Shown: positions 42,663 to 50,763 of the stretch, in pieces
Position numbering within the stretch: position 1 is the stretch's first letter
Layout of the letters: every line of letters starts with the position of its first letter
Notes under the pieces: generated by a model
Database searches by the model: none
Told to the model about the DNA's origin: nothing
The model's input: only the letters and a program-made list of their open reading frames with translations
Assembly (NCBI GenBank): GCA_023451735.1
Contig: JAEXYH010000046.1
Span: 1-64,000, forward strand
From: Pseudomonadota bacterium
Lineage (GTDB): Bacteria; Pseudomonadota; Alphaproteobacteria; Rhizobiales; Rhizobiaceae
Direction of reading: 5' to 3'
Length of the DNA stretch: 64,000 nt
Translations under genes and position numbers: made by a program

Positions 42663-43380
42663 TCCTCCCGAGGGACTTTTCTTATGACTTTTTAAATTTC
42701 ATCGGCCCTCTCCCATGCCCTTTACATTACGGTGCAACGAGAGAGTTTTCAAGATTTTCGCAGGCTGCAGATTTTGACCAGTGAATCTTTGGTAAGATTC
42801 CACTTCAGTCCTCAGGAAGCGCGCTTCAAACGGTTCAATACCTTGTTACCACATCTCAACACCACATTTTTGCCACATTTACGCCGGAATTGCCGCACTT
42901 TGGAACAAATGAACGCTACCGGCTCACGACAGCCGCACTATCCGTTCAATTATTGTTACAAAGGTCACCGGGCGCCATCATGCACCCTATTGCGCCGCAC
43001 CATTGTATTGCAGTGCAGCAGGCCTAGGCCTTTGGTCCTAAGGCCAAGCTACTTTGGGCCTGAACCTCAAGAAGCGGCGACTGATCAGACCGCTGGAAAT
43101 TACTCGTAATACATGCAGATCAAGTTTCGATTACGATTAATAGTCGACATCGATTCAATTTTACAGACATCCGGTAGTATTCGCGTAAGCCTTTATATTT
43201 ACGATCACCACCTGCGGCTGTGACCGCCTTGTGCTTTTTTGCCTCCGTCAGGCCTGTTTCGTCACATCGCAGAAATTTTTGTCTGGCATCAAATTACGAA
43301 CACAGACTTATTATCAGATACCAGCTCAATGAAGCGCCTTAAGGCACCGACTATCGCAAAACCTAAATGGAGCCCCCTCT
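42663..43380. other. exoX-exoY intergenic regulatory region
   Basis: 718 bases with no supported gene. It contains the phased CC(A)CAT/GCC repeats (42849-42897) and a palindrome GGCCTAGGCC (43021-43030) continuing into a hairpin GGCCTT/AAGGCC (43027-43032, 43040-43045). An AT-rich zone (43100-43330) before exoY follows. This is probably the main control region for succinoglycan synthesis. Confidence 0.65.
42849..42897 (+). promoter_or_regulatory. Helically phased repeats upstream of exoY
   Basis: CCACAT begins at 42849, 42862 and 42873, then GCCGG at 42883 and GCCGC at 42892, giving spacings of about 13, 11, 11 and 9. The core TTTTGCCACATTTACGCC (42868-42885) matches the exoH element at 15 of 18 bases. 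Confidence 0.55.
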
Positions 43381-44061
43381 ATGAAGTCAGCGACACGTTC
43401 GGCAGATACGCCGCTATCAGACCTGGACCATGCCGCCATGACACTCCCGATTGGCGGCCTGGTCAAAAGAACGTTCGACTTTACCGCCGCAGGCCTTGCC
43501 CTGATCATTTTCAGCCCGCTGTTTTTGATGATCATGGCCTTGGTTAAGCTGACGGACAAAGGCCCGGCCTTTTACGGACACAGCCGTATTGGCCACAAGG
43601 GACGCACGTTCAAATGCCTGAAGTTCCGCACCATGGCGGTCAACGGCGATGAACTGCTCCGTAAGCACCTGCGGGAAAACCCCGAGGCTGCAGAAGAATG
43701 GCGCAAGACCCGCAAGCTTCGTGACGACCCGCGCGTCACTGCAGTTGGCCGTGTCCTGCGCAAGCTCAGCTTGGACGAACTGCCCCAGCTCCTCAACATC
43801 CTGCGTGGTGAAATGAGCGTGGTCGGTCCCCGTCCCGTGGTAGATGACGAGCTGAAGGTCTATGACAGCTCTGCCATCTACTACCTGCAGACCCGCCCTG
43901 GCCTGACCGGCCTGTGGCAGATCAGCGGACGCAATGACGTGTCCTACGAGACCCGCATCGCATTCGATACGCACTATGTGCAGAACTGGTCACTGGTTCA
44001 GGACGTCTCGATCATTCTGCGGACGATCCCTGCCGTGTGCATGGCTCGCGGCAGCTACTGA
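43381..44061 (+). CDS. exoY: Undecaprenyl-phosphate galactosyl-1-phosphate transferase ExoY
   Basis: A 226-residue initiating sugar-phosphate transferase that puts galactose-1-phosphate on the lipid carrier. One N-terminal membrane helix (about 35-58) is followed by KCLKFRTM, KLSLDELPQLLNILRGEMSVVGPRP (catalytic Asp-Glu and VGPRP) and YLQTRPGLTGLWQISGRNDVSYE. This is the standard ExoY/bacterial sugar transferase core. It begins the plus-strand exoYFQ run and is the usual target of regulation and of ExoX. Confidence 0.93.
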   Translation: MKSATRSADTPLSDLDHAAMTLPIGGLVKRTFDFTAAGLALIIFSPLFLMIMALVKLTDKGPAFYGHSRIGHKGRTFKCLKFRTMAVNGDELLRKHLRENPEAAEEWRKTRKLRDDPRVTAVGRVLRKLSLDELPQLLNILRGEMSVVGPRPVVDDELKVYDSSAIYYLQTRPGLTGLWQISGRNDVSYETRIAFDTHYVQNWSLVQDVSIILRTIPAVCMARGSY

Positions 44062-44073
44062 CAGGCCTATCTG

Positions 44074-44098
44074 CCGCGCCGCATCTTCCCCGGCGCGG
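44074..44098 (+). terminator. Hairpin between exoY and exoF
   Basis: CCGCGCCG (44074-44081), nine-base loop, CGGCGCGG (44091-44098), in the 83-base gap. Without a T-run it is more likely an attenuator or mRNA-stability element than a full terminator. Confidence 0.4.
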
Positions 44099-44144
44099 AA
44101 CATCACGATGAAATACCGAAACATACGAGAACCAAGGAGATCTG

Positions 44145-45521
44145 ATGGGTATCCGAATGGTCTTTCCGCGACGCTTCCCGACGCTGGCAATGGCGGCGGG
44201 AACAATAGTTTTGTCGCTGACCACATCAGCAGGCGCGCAGAGCACTGCCCAGCCTCAATCACCGGCTTCCCCGTCTAAGGCTCCACAGTCTCAGGCCCAG
44301 CCCCAGGCGAAGGCCAGCAAGCCCGCACAGGCGGCAGCGCCGCTTAGTGCCAAAAGCCAGGAAGGCGCCTATCGCCTTGGCGTCATGGACAAGCTGCGCA
44401 TTCGCGTGGCGGAGTGGCAGCCGGCCGATGGCAGCGTCCGCACCTGGGATGCCGTCAGCGGTGATTATACCGTCGGCCCATCCGGCGCCCTTTCTCTGCC
44501 CTTCATCGGCGATCTCGACGCTGCCGGAAAGACGACCGCAGAGGTGGGCAAGGCGATCGGCGAAAGGCTGCAGGGCGAATTCGCATTGCGCAATCTTCCC
44601 TCCGCTTCCGTGGAAGTCGCCGAATTCCGTCCGCTCTTCCTGGCCGGCGATGTCGACAAGCCGGGCGAATATCCCTATTCCCCCAACCTGACCGTCTTGA
44701 AGGCAGTCAGCCTTGCAGGTGGCCTCAAGCGGTCCGATTCGGGCCAGCGTTTTGCCCGTGATTTCATCAGGGCGCGGGGTGACAGCCAGGTCAGCGATTC
44801 CGAACGCGGTCGCCTGATTGCCCGCAGGGCGCGGCTTATAGCGGAAATCAGCAACATCAATGAGCTGGTAATGCCACCAGAACTGAAGGACGTGCCGAAT
44901 GCCAGGGAGCTGATGGCGAGCGAAGCCTCGCTGATGAAGTCCCGACGCGATCGCTACGAGCTTCAGCTGAAGGCACTGGCCGATCTCAAAACACTGCTGG
45001 ATACCGAGGTCCAGTCTCTGGCGCAGAAGTCCGTGACACAGAAGCGGCAGCTCGAACTTTATAACGACGACCGCGATCGCATGGCGAAGCTGAGCGAACA
45101 GGGGCTTGCGACATCCAGCCGCCGTCTGTCCGCCGAAGAGCGGTCTGCTGATCTCGAGTCCAACATGCTGGATACGGATACGGCTGCGCTGCGCGCCAAG
45201 CAGGATATCAACAAGGCGAACCAGGACGAGATCAATCTTCGCAACGACTGGGATGCCCAGCGGGCGCAGGAGTTGCAGGATACAGAAGCACAGCTTGAAA
45301 AGCTTGGCTTCGAGCTCTCCACCAGCCGCGAATTGATGCAGGAAGCGTTGGCGCAATCGGCCGAAGCCCTGAAGTTCGACCCATCGAACAAGGACGCGGC
45401 GATCAAATACGTCATCGTCCGGGATACAGGCGACGGTCCGAAACAGATCTCGGTTGACGAAAACGCCACGCTGCGGCCCGGCGACGTGATCAAGGTCTCA
45501 TCAGAACTCCTGATGCAGTAA
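44145..45521 (+). CDS. exoF: Polysaccharide export outer-membrane-type protein ExoF
   Basis: A 458-residue periplasmic protein. It has a signal peptide (about residues 1-32, SAGAQ), then a Gln/Ala/Pro-rich linker. The Wza-type Poly_export domain follows (YRLGVMDKLRIRVAEW ... YTVGPSGALSLPFIGDLDAAGKT), then a SLBB motif (RPLFLAGDVDKPGEYPYSPNLTVLKAVSLAGG). A long coiled-coil region makes up about residues 215-415. ExoF is needed with ExoY for the first step and for export. AAGGAG precedes the ATG. Confidence 0.92.
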   Translation: MGIRMVFPRRFPTLAMAAGTIVLSLTTSAGAQSTAQPQSPASPSKAPQSQAQPQAKASKPAQAAAPLSAKSQEGAYRLGVMDKLRIRVAEWQPADGSVRTWDAVSGDYTVGPSGALSLPFIGDLDAAGKTTAEVGKAIGERLQGEFALRNLPSASVEVAEFRPLFLAGDVDKPGEYPYSPNLTVLKAVSLAGGLKRSDSGQRFARDFIRARGDSQVSDSERGRLIARRARLIAEISNINELVMPPELKDVPNARELMASEASLMKSRRDRYELQLKALADLKTLLDTEVQSLAQKSVTQKRQLELYNDDRDRMAKLSEQGLATSSRRLSAEERSADLESNMLDTDTAALRAKQDINKANQDEINLRNDWDAQRAQELQDTEAQLEKLGFELSTSRELMQEALAQSAEALKFDPSNKDAAIKYVIVRDTGDGPKQISVDENATLRPGDVIKVSSELLMQ

Positions 45522-45531
45522 TAGGTGACGA

Positions 45532-46791
45532 ATGAAGATCGCACGGTCGATGTTGGTCGACCCTGACAGGAACCAGGTCTATGGGATAGCGGCAGTGGCG
45601 CTATCCTTCTTCGTCTTTGCCTATTCCAGCCGCTTCGGACAGGTGTCTATCCTGGCCTATTATGCGCTCTGGTTTCCGCTGATACTGGTCGATTACAAGC
45701 GGGTTCTGGGCAATTATTTCAGATATTTCTGGATCCTTGCCTTCCCGCTTCTCTGTTTCCTGTCCGCCTTCTGGTCGCCGGCGCCGGGCGTTTCACTGCG
45801 CACGGCAATCCAGTTTCTGACGCATCTGATCTGTGCTTTGATTGCGATGCGGACGATCAGCGTCATTACACTCACGCGCGGCTCTATCATCGGCACTGTC
45901 GTCGTGATGCTTTATTCCATCGTCTTCGGCTCCTACAGCTATGACGCGATGGACGGCAGCTACAGTTTCGTCGGCTCGTTTTCTTCGAAGAACCAGCTCG
46001 GGCTATATGCCTCGCTCGGGATCGTTTTCTCGGTTCTTTACGCCATCATCTTTCGCCGCAAGGATATCTGGCTTGCAGGCGCAGGTGCTGCGGCACTTCT
46101 CTGCGCCTACTGCCTGATGGCCTCTCAATCCGCCACCTCGGTAATCACCACGGCCGGGTTGATCGCGGCCTGTATCGCCTATCTGCCCTTCGGCCTTCTG
46201 GGGCCGAGCAGCAGAAAGCTGCTGTTTGTCGGTATCGTCGTAATCGGACTCGCCGTCGTGGTGGCCGGCCTCCAGATGGGTGCCGTCGACGCGATCCTCG
46301 GCCTGTTCGGCAAGGATTCGACCCTGACGGGACGAACCTATCTCTGGCAGCAGGGTATCGAGGCCGCACAGCTCAATCCCGTTCTCGGCATGGGCTATCA
46401 GGGCTTCTGGGTGCAGGGTTTCGCCAAGCCGGAGCAACTCTGGGACGAATTCTTCATCGCCACCCGTTCAGGCTTCCACTTCCACAACACCTATATCGAG
46501 GTGGCCGTGGAGAACGGCCTGGTCGGGCTTGCGCTGCTGGTCTTCGTTCTTCTGAAAAATGTCTTCGGCCATCTCGGCGCCATGCTGAACCGGCGCAATG
46601 ATCCCGACTCGATCGTCCTCTTTGCCGTCAGCCTTCTGCTGCTGATGCGCTCATTCGTCGAGATCGACGTAATCTTCCCCTATCAGATCGGCTCGTTCCT
46701 GATGTTCTACGCCGCCGGGAAGCTGACCTTGTCGCGACGAAACCCCAATCTCAACCAGCCGCAGTTCAGGCCCCGTCCTGTTCCGGTTTGA
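45532..46791 (+). CDS. exoQ: Wzy-type succinoglycan polymerase ExoQ
   Basis: A 419-residue membrane protein with about 11 hydrophobic helices and an O-antigen-ligase/polymerase (Wzy_C) segment. The large periplasmic loop near residues 255-325 holds LTGRTYLWQQGIEAAQLNPVLGMGYQGFW and the conserved HFHNTYIEVAVENGLVGL. It links octasaccharide repeats into high-molecular-weight polymer under ExoP control. It lies ten bases after exoF. Its 3' end overlaps the convergent GMC oxidoreductase by 26 bases. Confidence 0.92.
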   Translation: MKIARSMLVDPDRNQVYGIAAVALSFFVFAYSSRFGQVSILAYYALWFPLILVDYKRVLGNYFRYFWILAFPLLCFLSAFWSPAPGVSLRTAIQFLTHLICALIAMRTISVITLTRGSIIGTVVVMLYSIVFGSYSYDAMDGSYSFVGSFSSKNQLGLYASLGIVFSVLYAIIFRRKDIWLAGAGAAALLCAYCLMASQSATSVITTAGLIAACIAYLPFGLLGPSSRKLLFVGIVVIGLAVVVAGLQMGAVDAILGLFGKDSTLTGRTYLWQQGIEAAQLNPVLGMGYQGFWVQGFAKPEQLWDEFFIATRSGFHFHNTYIEVAVENGLVGLALLVFVLLKNVFGHLGAMLNRRNDPDSIVLFAVSLLLLMRSFVEIDVIFPYQIGSFLMFYAAGKLTLSRRNPNLNQPQFRPRPVPV

Positions 46792-48391
46792 GGTTCTGAG
46801 CGAGATGATCGGCAAGCCTGAGCGCCAGTGCTACCGCAGGAAGGGTCGGATTGGCATGACCGCCGGTCGGGAACAGGCAGCTGCCTGAGAGGTAAAGATT
46901 GGCAAGTCCATGCACGCGGCAGTTCACGTCTGCCGCGCCTTCCGCAGGATCGACCGCCATTCGTGCAAGCCCGATCTGGTGAAAGCCGTCGAAGGCCTGA
47001 TCCGACACGGATTTTCGGCGGATTGCCCCATCGGCAGAGTAATCCAGACGGCCTATACCATTTCGGCGGAGCCAGGCATCCAGCACTTCGTGGGAGCGCA
47101 CGACCGAATCGATATCCTGCTCCACGACCCTGTAATCCACGGCTAGAGCTGGCTCAGTTCCCGTTTCGCGAGGGTTGAGCCTCACCCTGCTTTCTGCGTC
47201 GGGCACCTGTTCGGCGTGGTAACGCAGGAGATAACGGCCCTTGGGATTAACCAGCGTATGGCGACCGGCACGGCGGCGGGCAAGGGCTTTCAGGACGGCG
47301 GGCAGGTCACGTACCCAAGCCCAGTCCTTGACCAGATTGCGCAGATGCGACCTCCAGCGACCGGCTGTCGCACCCCGCGAGGCCGGTGCCAGCCCTTCTG
47401 ACAGGCGACCGTAAAGCCCGGTCAGCCTGAGAAACAGGTAACAGGCCGATAGGGCTCCAGAACCGTGGACAGGATCGGCAATGGAGATGGCGTCGATCCA
47501 GAAAACGTTGTTGAGTAGCCGCTCCTCCCGCTGAACGGCCGGCGCGATCTGAAAGCGGCGGCGAAACACACCGCCGGCGCGATCTCGCAGGAAGGAGAGC
47601 GGCAGGGCCGAGTGTGCTGCATCGAACTGGACAACAGCGATATAACCGGTCAGATGCCCCTGATAGAACCGCCCCGTGGCCGGAGACAGAGCAGCTCCGC
47701 CTTCAGCGGCGGAATTAGCAAGACCAAGAAGCAGGCGCGTATTCTCCAGCCCTCCTCCCGCAAGGATGAATACCCCTGCCCTGATACTGACCTGACGCCC
47801 CATGATCTCTGCCCTCAGCGCTTCGATCCTTTGCCCGGATGCATCAGGTTCGATGGAGGTCACGACGGCACCAGTGAAGATCGATATCCGTTCGGATGCA
47901 CGCACCTTCTCCAGATAGACCGGACCCAGATCGGGTCGCTCGCTCCAGCGCTCGACAGCAGATATCGTGACGCGATCATCGCCTGCCGCCAGGTCTGCGG
48001 CCGGAAGATCGGCCGTGCTGCATCGGAGAAATTCGAGGGCAGGAGTGTAATATCGACTGAGCGCGTCATGTGGAATCGGCCAGCCTGAAAAGGCGACATG
48101 CGCTCTCTTGTCGAAATCAATGTCGTCCAGGGCAACACAGCGACCACCCCATAGCGCAGAGGTTCCGCCGATTCCGGGTCGCGATGCCGCTTGCAGGACC
48201 GCATGATGCCGATTGCTGATCTCGACCTTGCCTTGCCGCGGGACCATGGCGTCATCGTGGCCCATCTCCAGCAAGGTGACGGAAACTCCTTGGGCTTCAA
48301 GCCTCAGGGCCATCGCAAGGCCGACGGGGCCCGCGCCGACGATGCAGACATCGCTGGTCTGGGGATCACTTGCGCCATGGGATGATATCAT
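46766..48391 (-). CDS. GMC-type FAD oxidoreductase
   Basis: A 541-residue glucose-methanol-choline oxidoreductase-like flavoprotein. FAD-binding VCIVGAGPVGLAMALRLEAQGVSVTLLE lies at about residues 15-42. GIGGTSALWGGRC, FILAGGGLENTRLLL and the C-terminal SGSCLFPTGGHANPTLPAVALALRLADHL, with His-Asn of the active site, are also present. No signal peptide. The substrate is an alcohol or sugar, unknown. It lies tail-to-tail with exoQ, with a 26-base overlap, and may modify exopolysaccharide precursors (inferred). ATG at 48391 chosen over the TTG three bases earlier. Confidence 0.78.
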   Translation of the reverse strand: MISSHGASDPQTSDVCIVGAGPVGLAMALRLEAQGVSVTLLEMGHDDAMVPRQGKVEISNRHHAVLQAASRPGIGGTSALWGGRCVALDDIDFDKRAHVAFSGWPIPHDALSRYYTPALEFLRCSTADLPAADLAAGDDRVTISAVERWSERPDLGPVYLEKVRASERISIFTGAVVTSIEPDASGQRIEALRAEIMGRQVSIRAGVFILAGGGLENTRLLLGLANSAAEGGAALSPATGRFYQGHLTGYIAVVQFDAAHSALPLSFLRDRAGGVFRRRFQIAPAVQREERLLNNVFWIDAISIADPVHGSGALSACYLFLRLTGLYGRLSEGLAPASRGATAGRWRSHLRNLVKDWAWVRDLPAVLKALARRRAGRHTLVNPKGRYLLRYHAEQVPDAESRVRLNPRETGTEPALAVDYRVVEQDIDSVVRSHEVLDAWLRRNGIGRLDYSADGAIRRKSVSDQAFDGFHQIGLARMAVDPAEGAADVNCRVHGLANLYLSGSCLFPTGGHANPTLPAVALALRLADHLAQNLKPEQDGA

Positions 48392-48531
48392 CAAGCAACG
48401 CTTCGGCGGTTATCTCCCAGAGGATGATAGGGCGCAGGTCGCCAACGAAAACCACCGGACAGCTATTGATGCGCCAAATAGTCCAGATTTCTGCATCGTC
48501 CTGCTGAGCGGCAGCCCCTCCCGAAACGAAA

Positions 48532-48561
48532 GACGGCCCGGAGCCGAAGCGCCGAGCCGTC
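48532..48561 (-). terminator. Terminator of the minCDE operon
   Basis: GACGGC (48532-48537) pairs with GCCGTC (48556-48561), with a GC-rich inner stem. Followed on the minus strand by TTTCG and preceded by CTTTTT, it lies 40 bases after the minE stop. Confidence 0.55.
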
Positions 48562-48601
48562 AAAAAGTTGGGAAGACCGTTGAGCCTTCTGTTGTCAAAC
48601 C

Positions 48602-48865
48602 TCAGGCTGCCCTTGCGGCATCCAGCGGAATCTCGACATCGATCTCGAGGATCGAAACATTCTCGTCGCGATCGACCTTCACCGTAACGCGGTCGCCGTC
48701 GAGCTGCACATGCTTGGCTATGACGGCGAGGATTTCCTCGCGCAGGATCGCGGTCAGGTCGGAGCCCGTGGATGCCCGCTCATGAGCCAGCAGAACCTGC
48801 AGGCGTTCCCGTGCAGCCGGCGCCGAGCGCCGTGCCGAACGTGTGAAAAGACGCAGTATGCTCAT
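48602..48865 (-). CDS. minE: Cell-division topological specificity factor MinE
   Basis: An 87-residue MinE. The N-terminal membrane/MinD-contact part includes ARERLQVLLAHERA, and the topological specificity domain covers about residues 32-87 (LREEILAVIAKHV...VSILEIDVEIP). It stimulates MinD ATPase to drive oscillation. Its start overlaps the minD stop (ATGA). As in other rhizobia, the min operon may be on a secondary replicon. Confidence 0.95.
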   Translation of the reverse strand: MSILRLFTRSARRSAPAARERLQVLLAHERASTGSDLTAILREEILAVIAKHVQLDGDRVTVKVDRDENVSILEIDVEIPLDAARAA

Positions 48866-49677
48866 GCGGCCTTCCTTCCAAAGAGTTTTCCGAAGATGCC
48901 GCGCTTTTCGCCCGGCACCGTCACAGGTACGATTTCGCCGGCCAGACGGCGGGCAGCTTCAAAATAGGCCTGGGACGGAGCGCTGCGCGTATCGGCAAGC
49001 GTTACCGGAGCACCGAGGTTGGAAGCCTTCAGAACATCCATGCTTTCCGGAATGATGCCGAGAAGCGGGATGGAAAGGATTTCCAGAACATCGTCGACCT
49101 TCAGCATGTCGCCGCGTTCCGCACGATTGTTATCGTAGCGCGTGAGCAGCAGATGTTTTTCCATCCGCTCGCCGTTCTCGGCCTTCAGCGTCTTGGAATC
49201 GAGCATGCCGATGATGCGGTCGCTGTCGCGAACCGAAGAGACTTCCGGATTGGTGACGACGACGGCGACGTCGGCATGGCGCATGGCAAGCGTCGCGCCC
49301 TTTTCGATGCCGGCCGGGCTGTCGCAGATGACCCAGTCGAAATACTTCTTCAATTCGCCGATGACGCGCTCGACGCCCTCTTCCGTCAGCGCATCCTTGT
49401 CGCGCGTCTGGGAGGCCGGCAGCAGGAACAGCGTGTCGAGCCGCTTGTCGCGGATCAGTGCCTGCGGCAGCTTGGCGTCGCCGTTGATGACGTTGACGAG
49501 GTCGTAGACCACCCGACGTTCGGCACCCATCACGAGGTCGAGGTTACGCAGCCCGACATCGAAATCGACGACGGCGACCTTTTCATTGCGCTGTGCAAGT
49601 GCTGCCCCGAGTGCGGCGGTCGATGTCGTCTTGCCAACACCGCCCTTGCCGGACGTCACTACGATGACTTTCCCCAT
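48862..49677 (-). CDS. minD: Septum-site-determining ATPase MinD
   Basis: A 271-residue ParA/MinD ATPase. The deviant Walker A GKGGVGKTTST at residues 10-20, VVDFDVGLRNLD switch, and CDSPAGIE Walker B region are all present. A C-terminal amphipathic membrane helix (KRGIFGKLFGRK) is also visible. It recruits MinC to the membrane and is displaced by MinE. It lies 31 bases after minC in the same operon. Confidence 0.96.
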   Translation of the reverse strand: MGKVIVVTSGKGGVGKTTSTAALGAALAQRNEKVAVVDFDVGLRNLDLVMGAERRVVYDLVNVINGDAKLPQALIRDKRLDTLFLLPASQTRDKDALTEEGVERVIGELKKYFDWVICDSPAGIEKGATLAMRHADVAVVVTNPEVSSVRDSDRIIGMLDSKTLKAENGERMEKHLLLTRYDNNRAERGDMLKVDDVLEILSIPLLGIIPESMDVLKASNLGAPVTLADTRSAPSQAYFEAARRLAGEIVPVTVPGEKRGIFGKLFGRKAA

Positions 49678-49708
49678 CCTGATCTCCTGTGTTGAACCTT
49701 ATGCCGGT

Positions 49709-50455
49709 TCAGAAAAGTATGTCTGCCATGATCGTTTCGCCCTCGAGCGACAGTTGCACGGCGTGCCCGCGAAGGCTCGAATCCATGTCTTCCGCCATCT
49801 TGTAGATACCGTCGATGGCGATCAGCTCGGCCTCGAGACGGCGGCAGAAAATGCGTGCGTTGGTATTGCCGATCGATCCTGCCATCGCCCGGCCGCGAAG
49901 CGTGCCGTAGATGTGGATCGAACCGCCGGCGATAACCTCGGCGCCGGATGCGACGGAACCGACAATGGTGATGTCGCCTTCTGGAAAGATGATCGACTGT
50001 CCGGACCGGACCGGTTCGTCGATAACCAGGGACTGCGGGATAGCCCGAACCTGCGGCGCTTCCTGACGCTGCGGTGCCGGCGCGGTAGTCTCGGCTTCGG
50101 TCGCCGTTTCCGGTTCGCGAGCAGTCACCTCGACGTCCGAGGCTGGCTTGCCGCCTTTCATCGCCGGCGGCATGCCCGGACCGAGCATCGACGGGCGAGC
50201 GCCTTCAACGCCCATGACGCGCACATTGCGTTCGGCCAGGTCGTCGATCAGCTGTTTCAGTTCGGGCTTCTTGATCGGCAGTTCAGACACGTCGAGGACG
50301 ACGGGTCTGTCGAGAAAGAACCCGGCAGATCGGGCAGCGAGATCATCGAGGCGTTCAAGCCATTGATCCAGCGGAAGATCCGGTGAAAGAACGACCGCCA
50401 GGAACGAACGGCCCTTGATGCGAATGGAGCGAGCGTCTGTTAGCACTTTGGTCAT
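49709..50455 (-). CDS. minC: Septum-site-determining protein MinC
   Basis: A 248-residue FtsZ-assembly inhibitor. The N-terminal domain (about 1-105) contains RSFLAVVLSPDLPLDQWLERLDDLA, and a proline- and glutamate-rich linker follows. The C-terminal beta-helical MinC domain (about 140-240) shows VRSGQSIIFPEGDITIVGSVASGAEVIAGGSIHIYGTLRGRAMAG and ends near the MinD-contact region. It is first in the minCDE operon and preceded by a CtrA-type box. The N-terminal 12 residues are typical for rhizobial MinC. Confidence 0.95.
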   Translation of the reverse strand: MTKVLTDARSIRIKGRSFLAVVLSPDLPLDQWLERLDDLAARSAGFFLDRPVVLDVSELPIKKPELKQLIDDLAERNVRVMGVEGARPSMLGPGMPPAMKGGKPASDVEVTAREPETATEAETTAPAPQRQEAPQVRAIPQSLVIDEPVRSGQSIIFPEGDITIVGSVASGAEVIAGGSIHIYGTLRGRAMAGSIGNTNARIFCRRLEAELIAIDGIYKMAEDMDSSLRGHAVQLSLEGETIMADILF

Positions 50456-50690
50456 CTACGTTAAAAATTCGTTGCCCGATGTCTACCGCCGACGTGGTTA
50501 ACAAATAGTTAACGCGACCCGCCCAAATCTTAAGAAGCGGTAACCAACTGGGGTAAAACAGGGTCGCGTTAAGTGATGGCCGCAATCCTGAACCCGCAGC
50601 CTTGATCGAGGCTTATGCAGGTTTGCTTTTCAAAGCCGATATCGAAACGGGCCTTGTTCGTGCATCGAAAAAAATGACACGAGTGGATAT
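50456..50690. other. minC upstream region with a 12-bp inverted repeat
   Basis: 235 bases with no gene. TTAACGCGACCC (50509-50520) and GGGTCGCGTTAA (50561-50572) form a perfect 12-base inverted repeat with a 40-base spacer, and a CtrA-type box partly overlaps the first arm. Confidence 0.6.
50498..50512. promoter_or_regulatory. CtrA-type box in the minC promoter
   Basis: TTAA (50498-50501), seven bases, TTAA (50509-50512), the full alphaproteobacterial CtrA consensus, 43 bases before the minC start. Both TTAA are inside GTTAAC palindromes 11 bases apart. Confidence 0.6.
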
Positions 50691-50720
50691 GAAAAAGAGG
50701 CGAGCCATAGGCCCGCCTCT
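50691..50720 (-). terminator. Terminator of the MHS permease gene
   Basis: Minus strand AGAGGCG (50720-50714) with CGCCTCT (50702-50696), inner GGC/GCC pairs, then TTTTT. It lies 44 bases after the permease stop. Confidence 0.75.
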
Positions 50721-50763
50721 GCCGAATGAGGATTTTCATTGTCCGGCAGCGAGGCCGAGAGAA

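Noticed and set aside
42732..43109. 125-codon plus-strand frame between exoX and exoY
   Set aside because: It covers the phased repeats and hairpin, has an odd composition and no good ribosome site; regulatory DNA is more likely.
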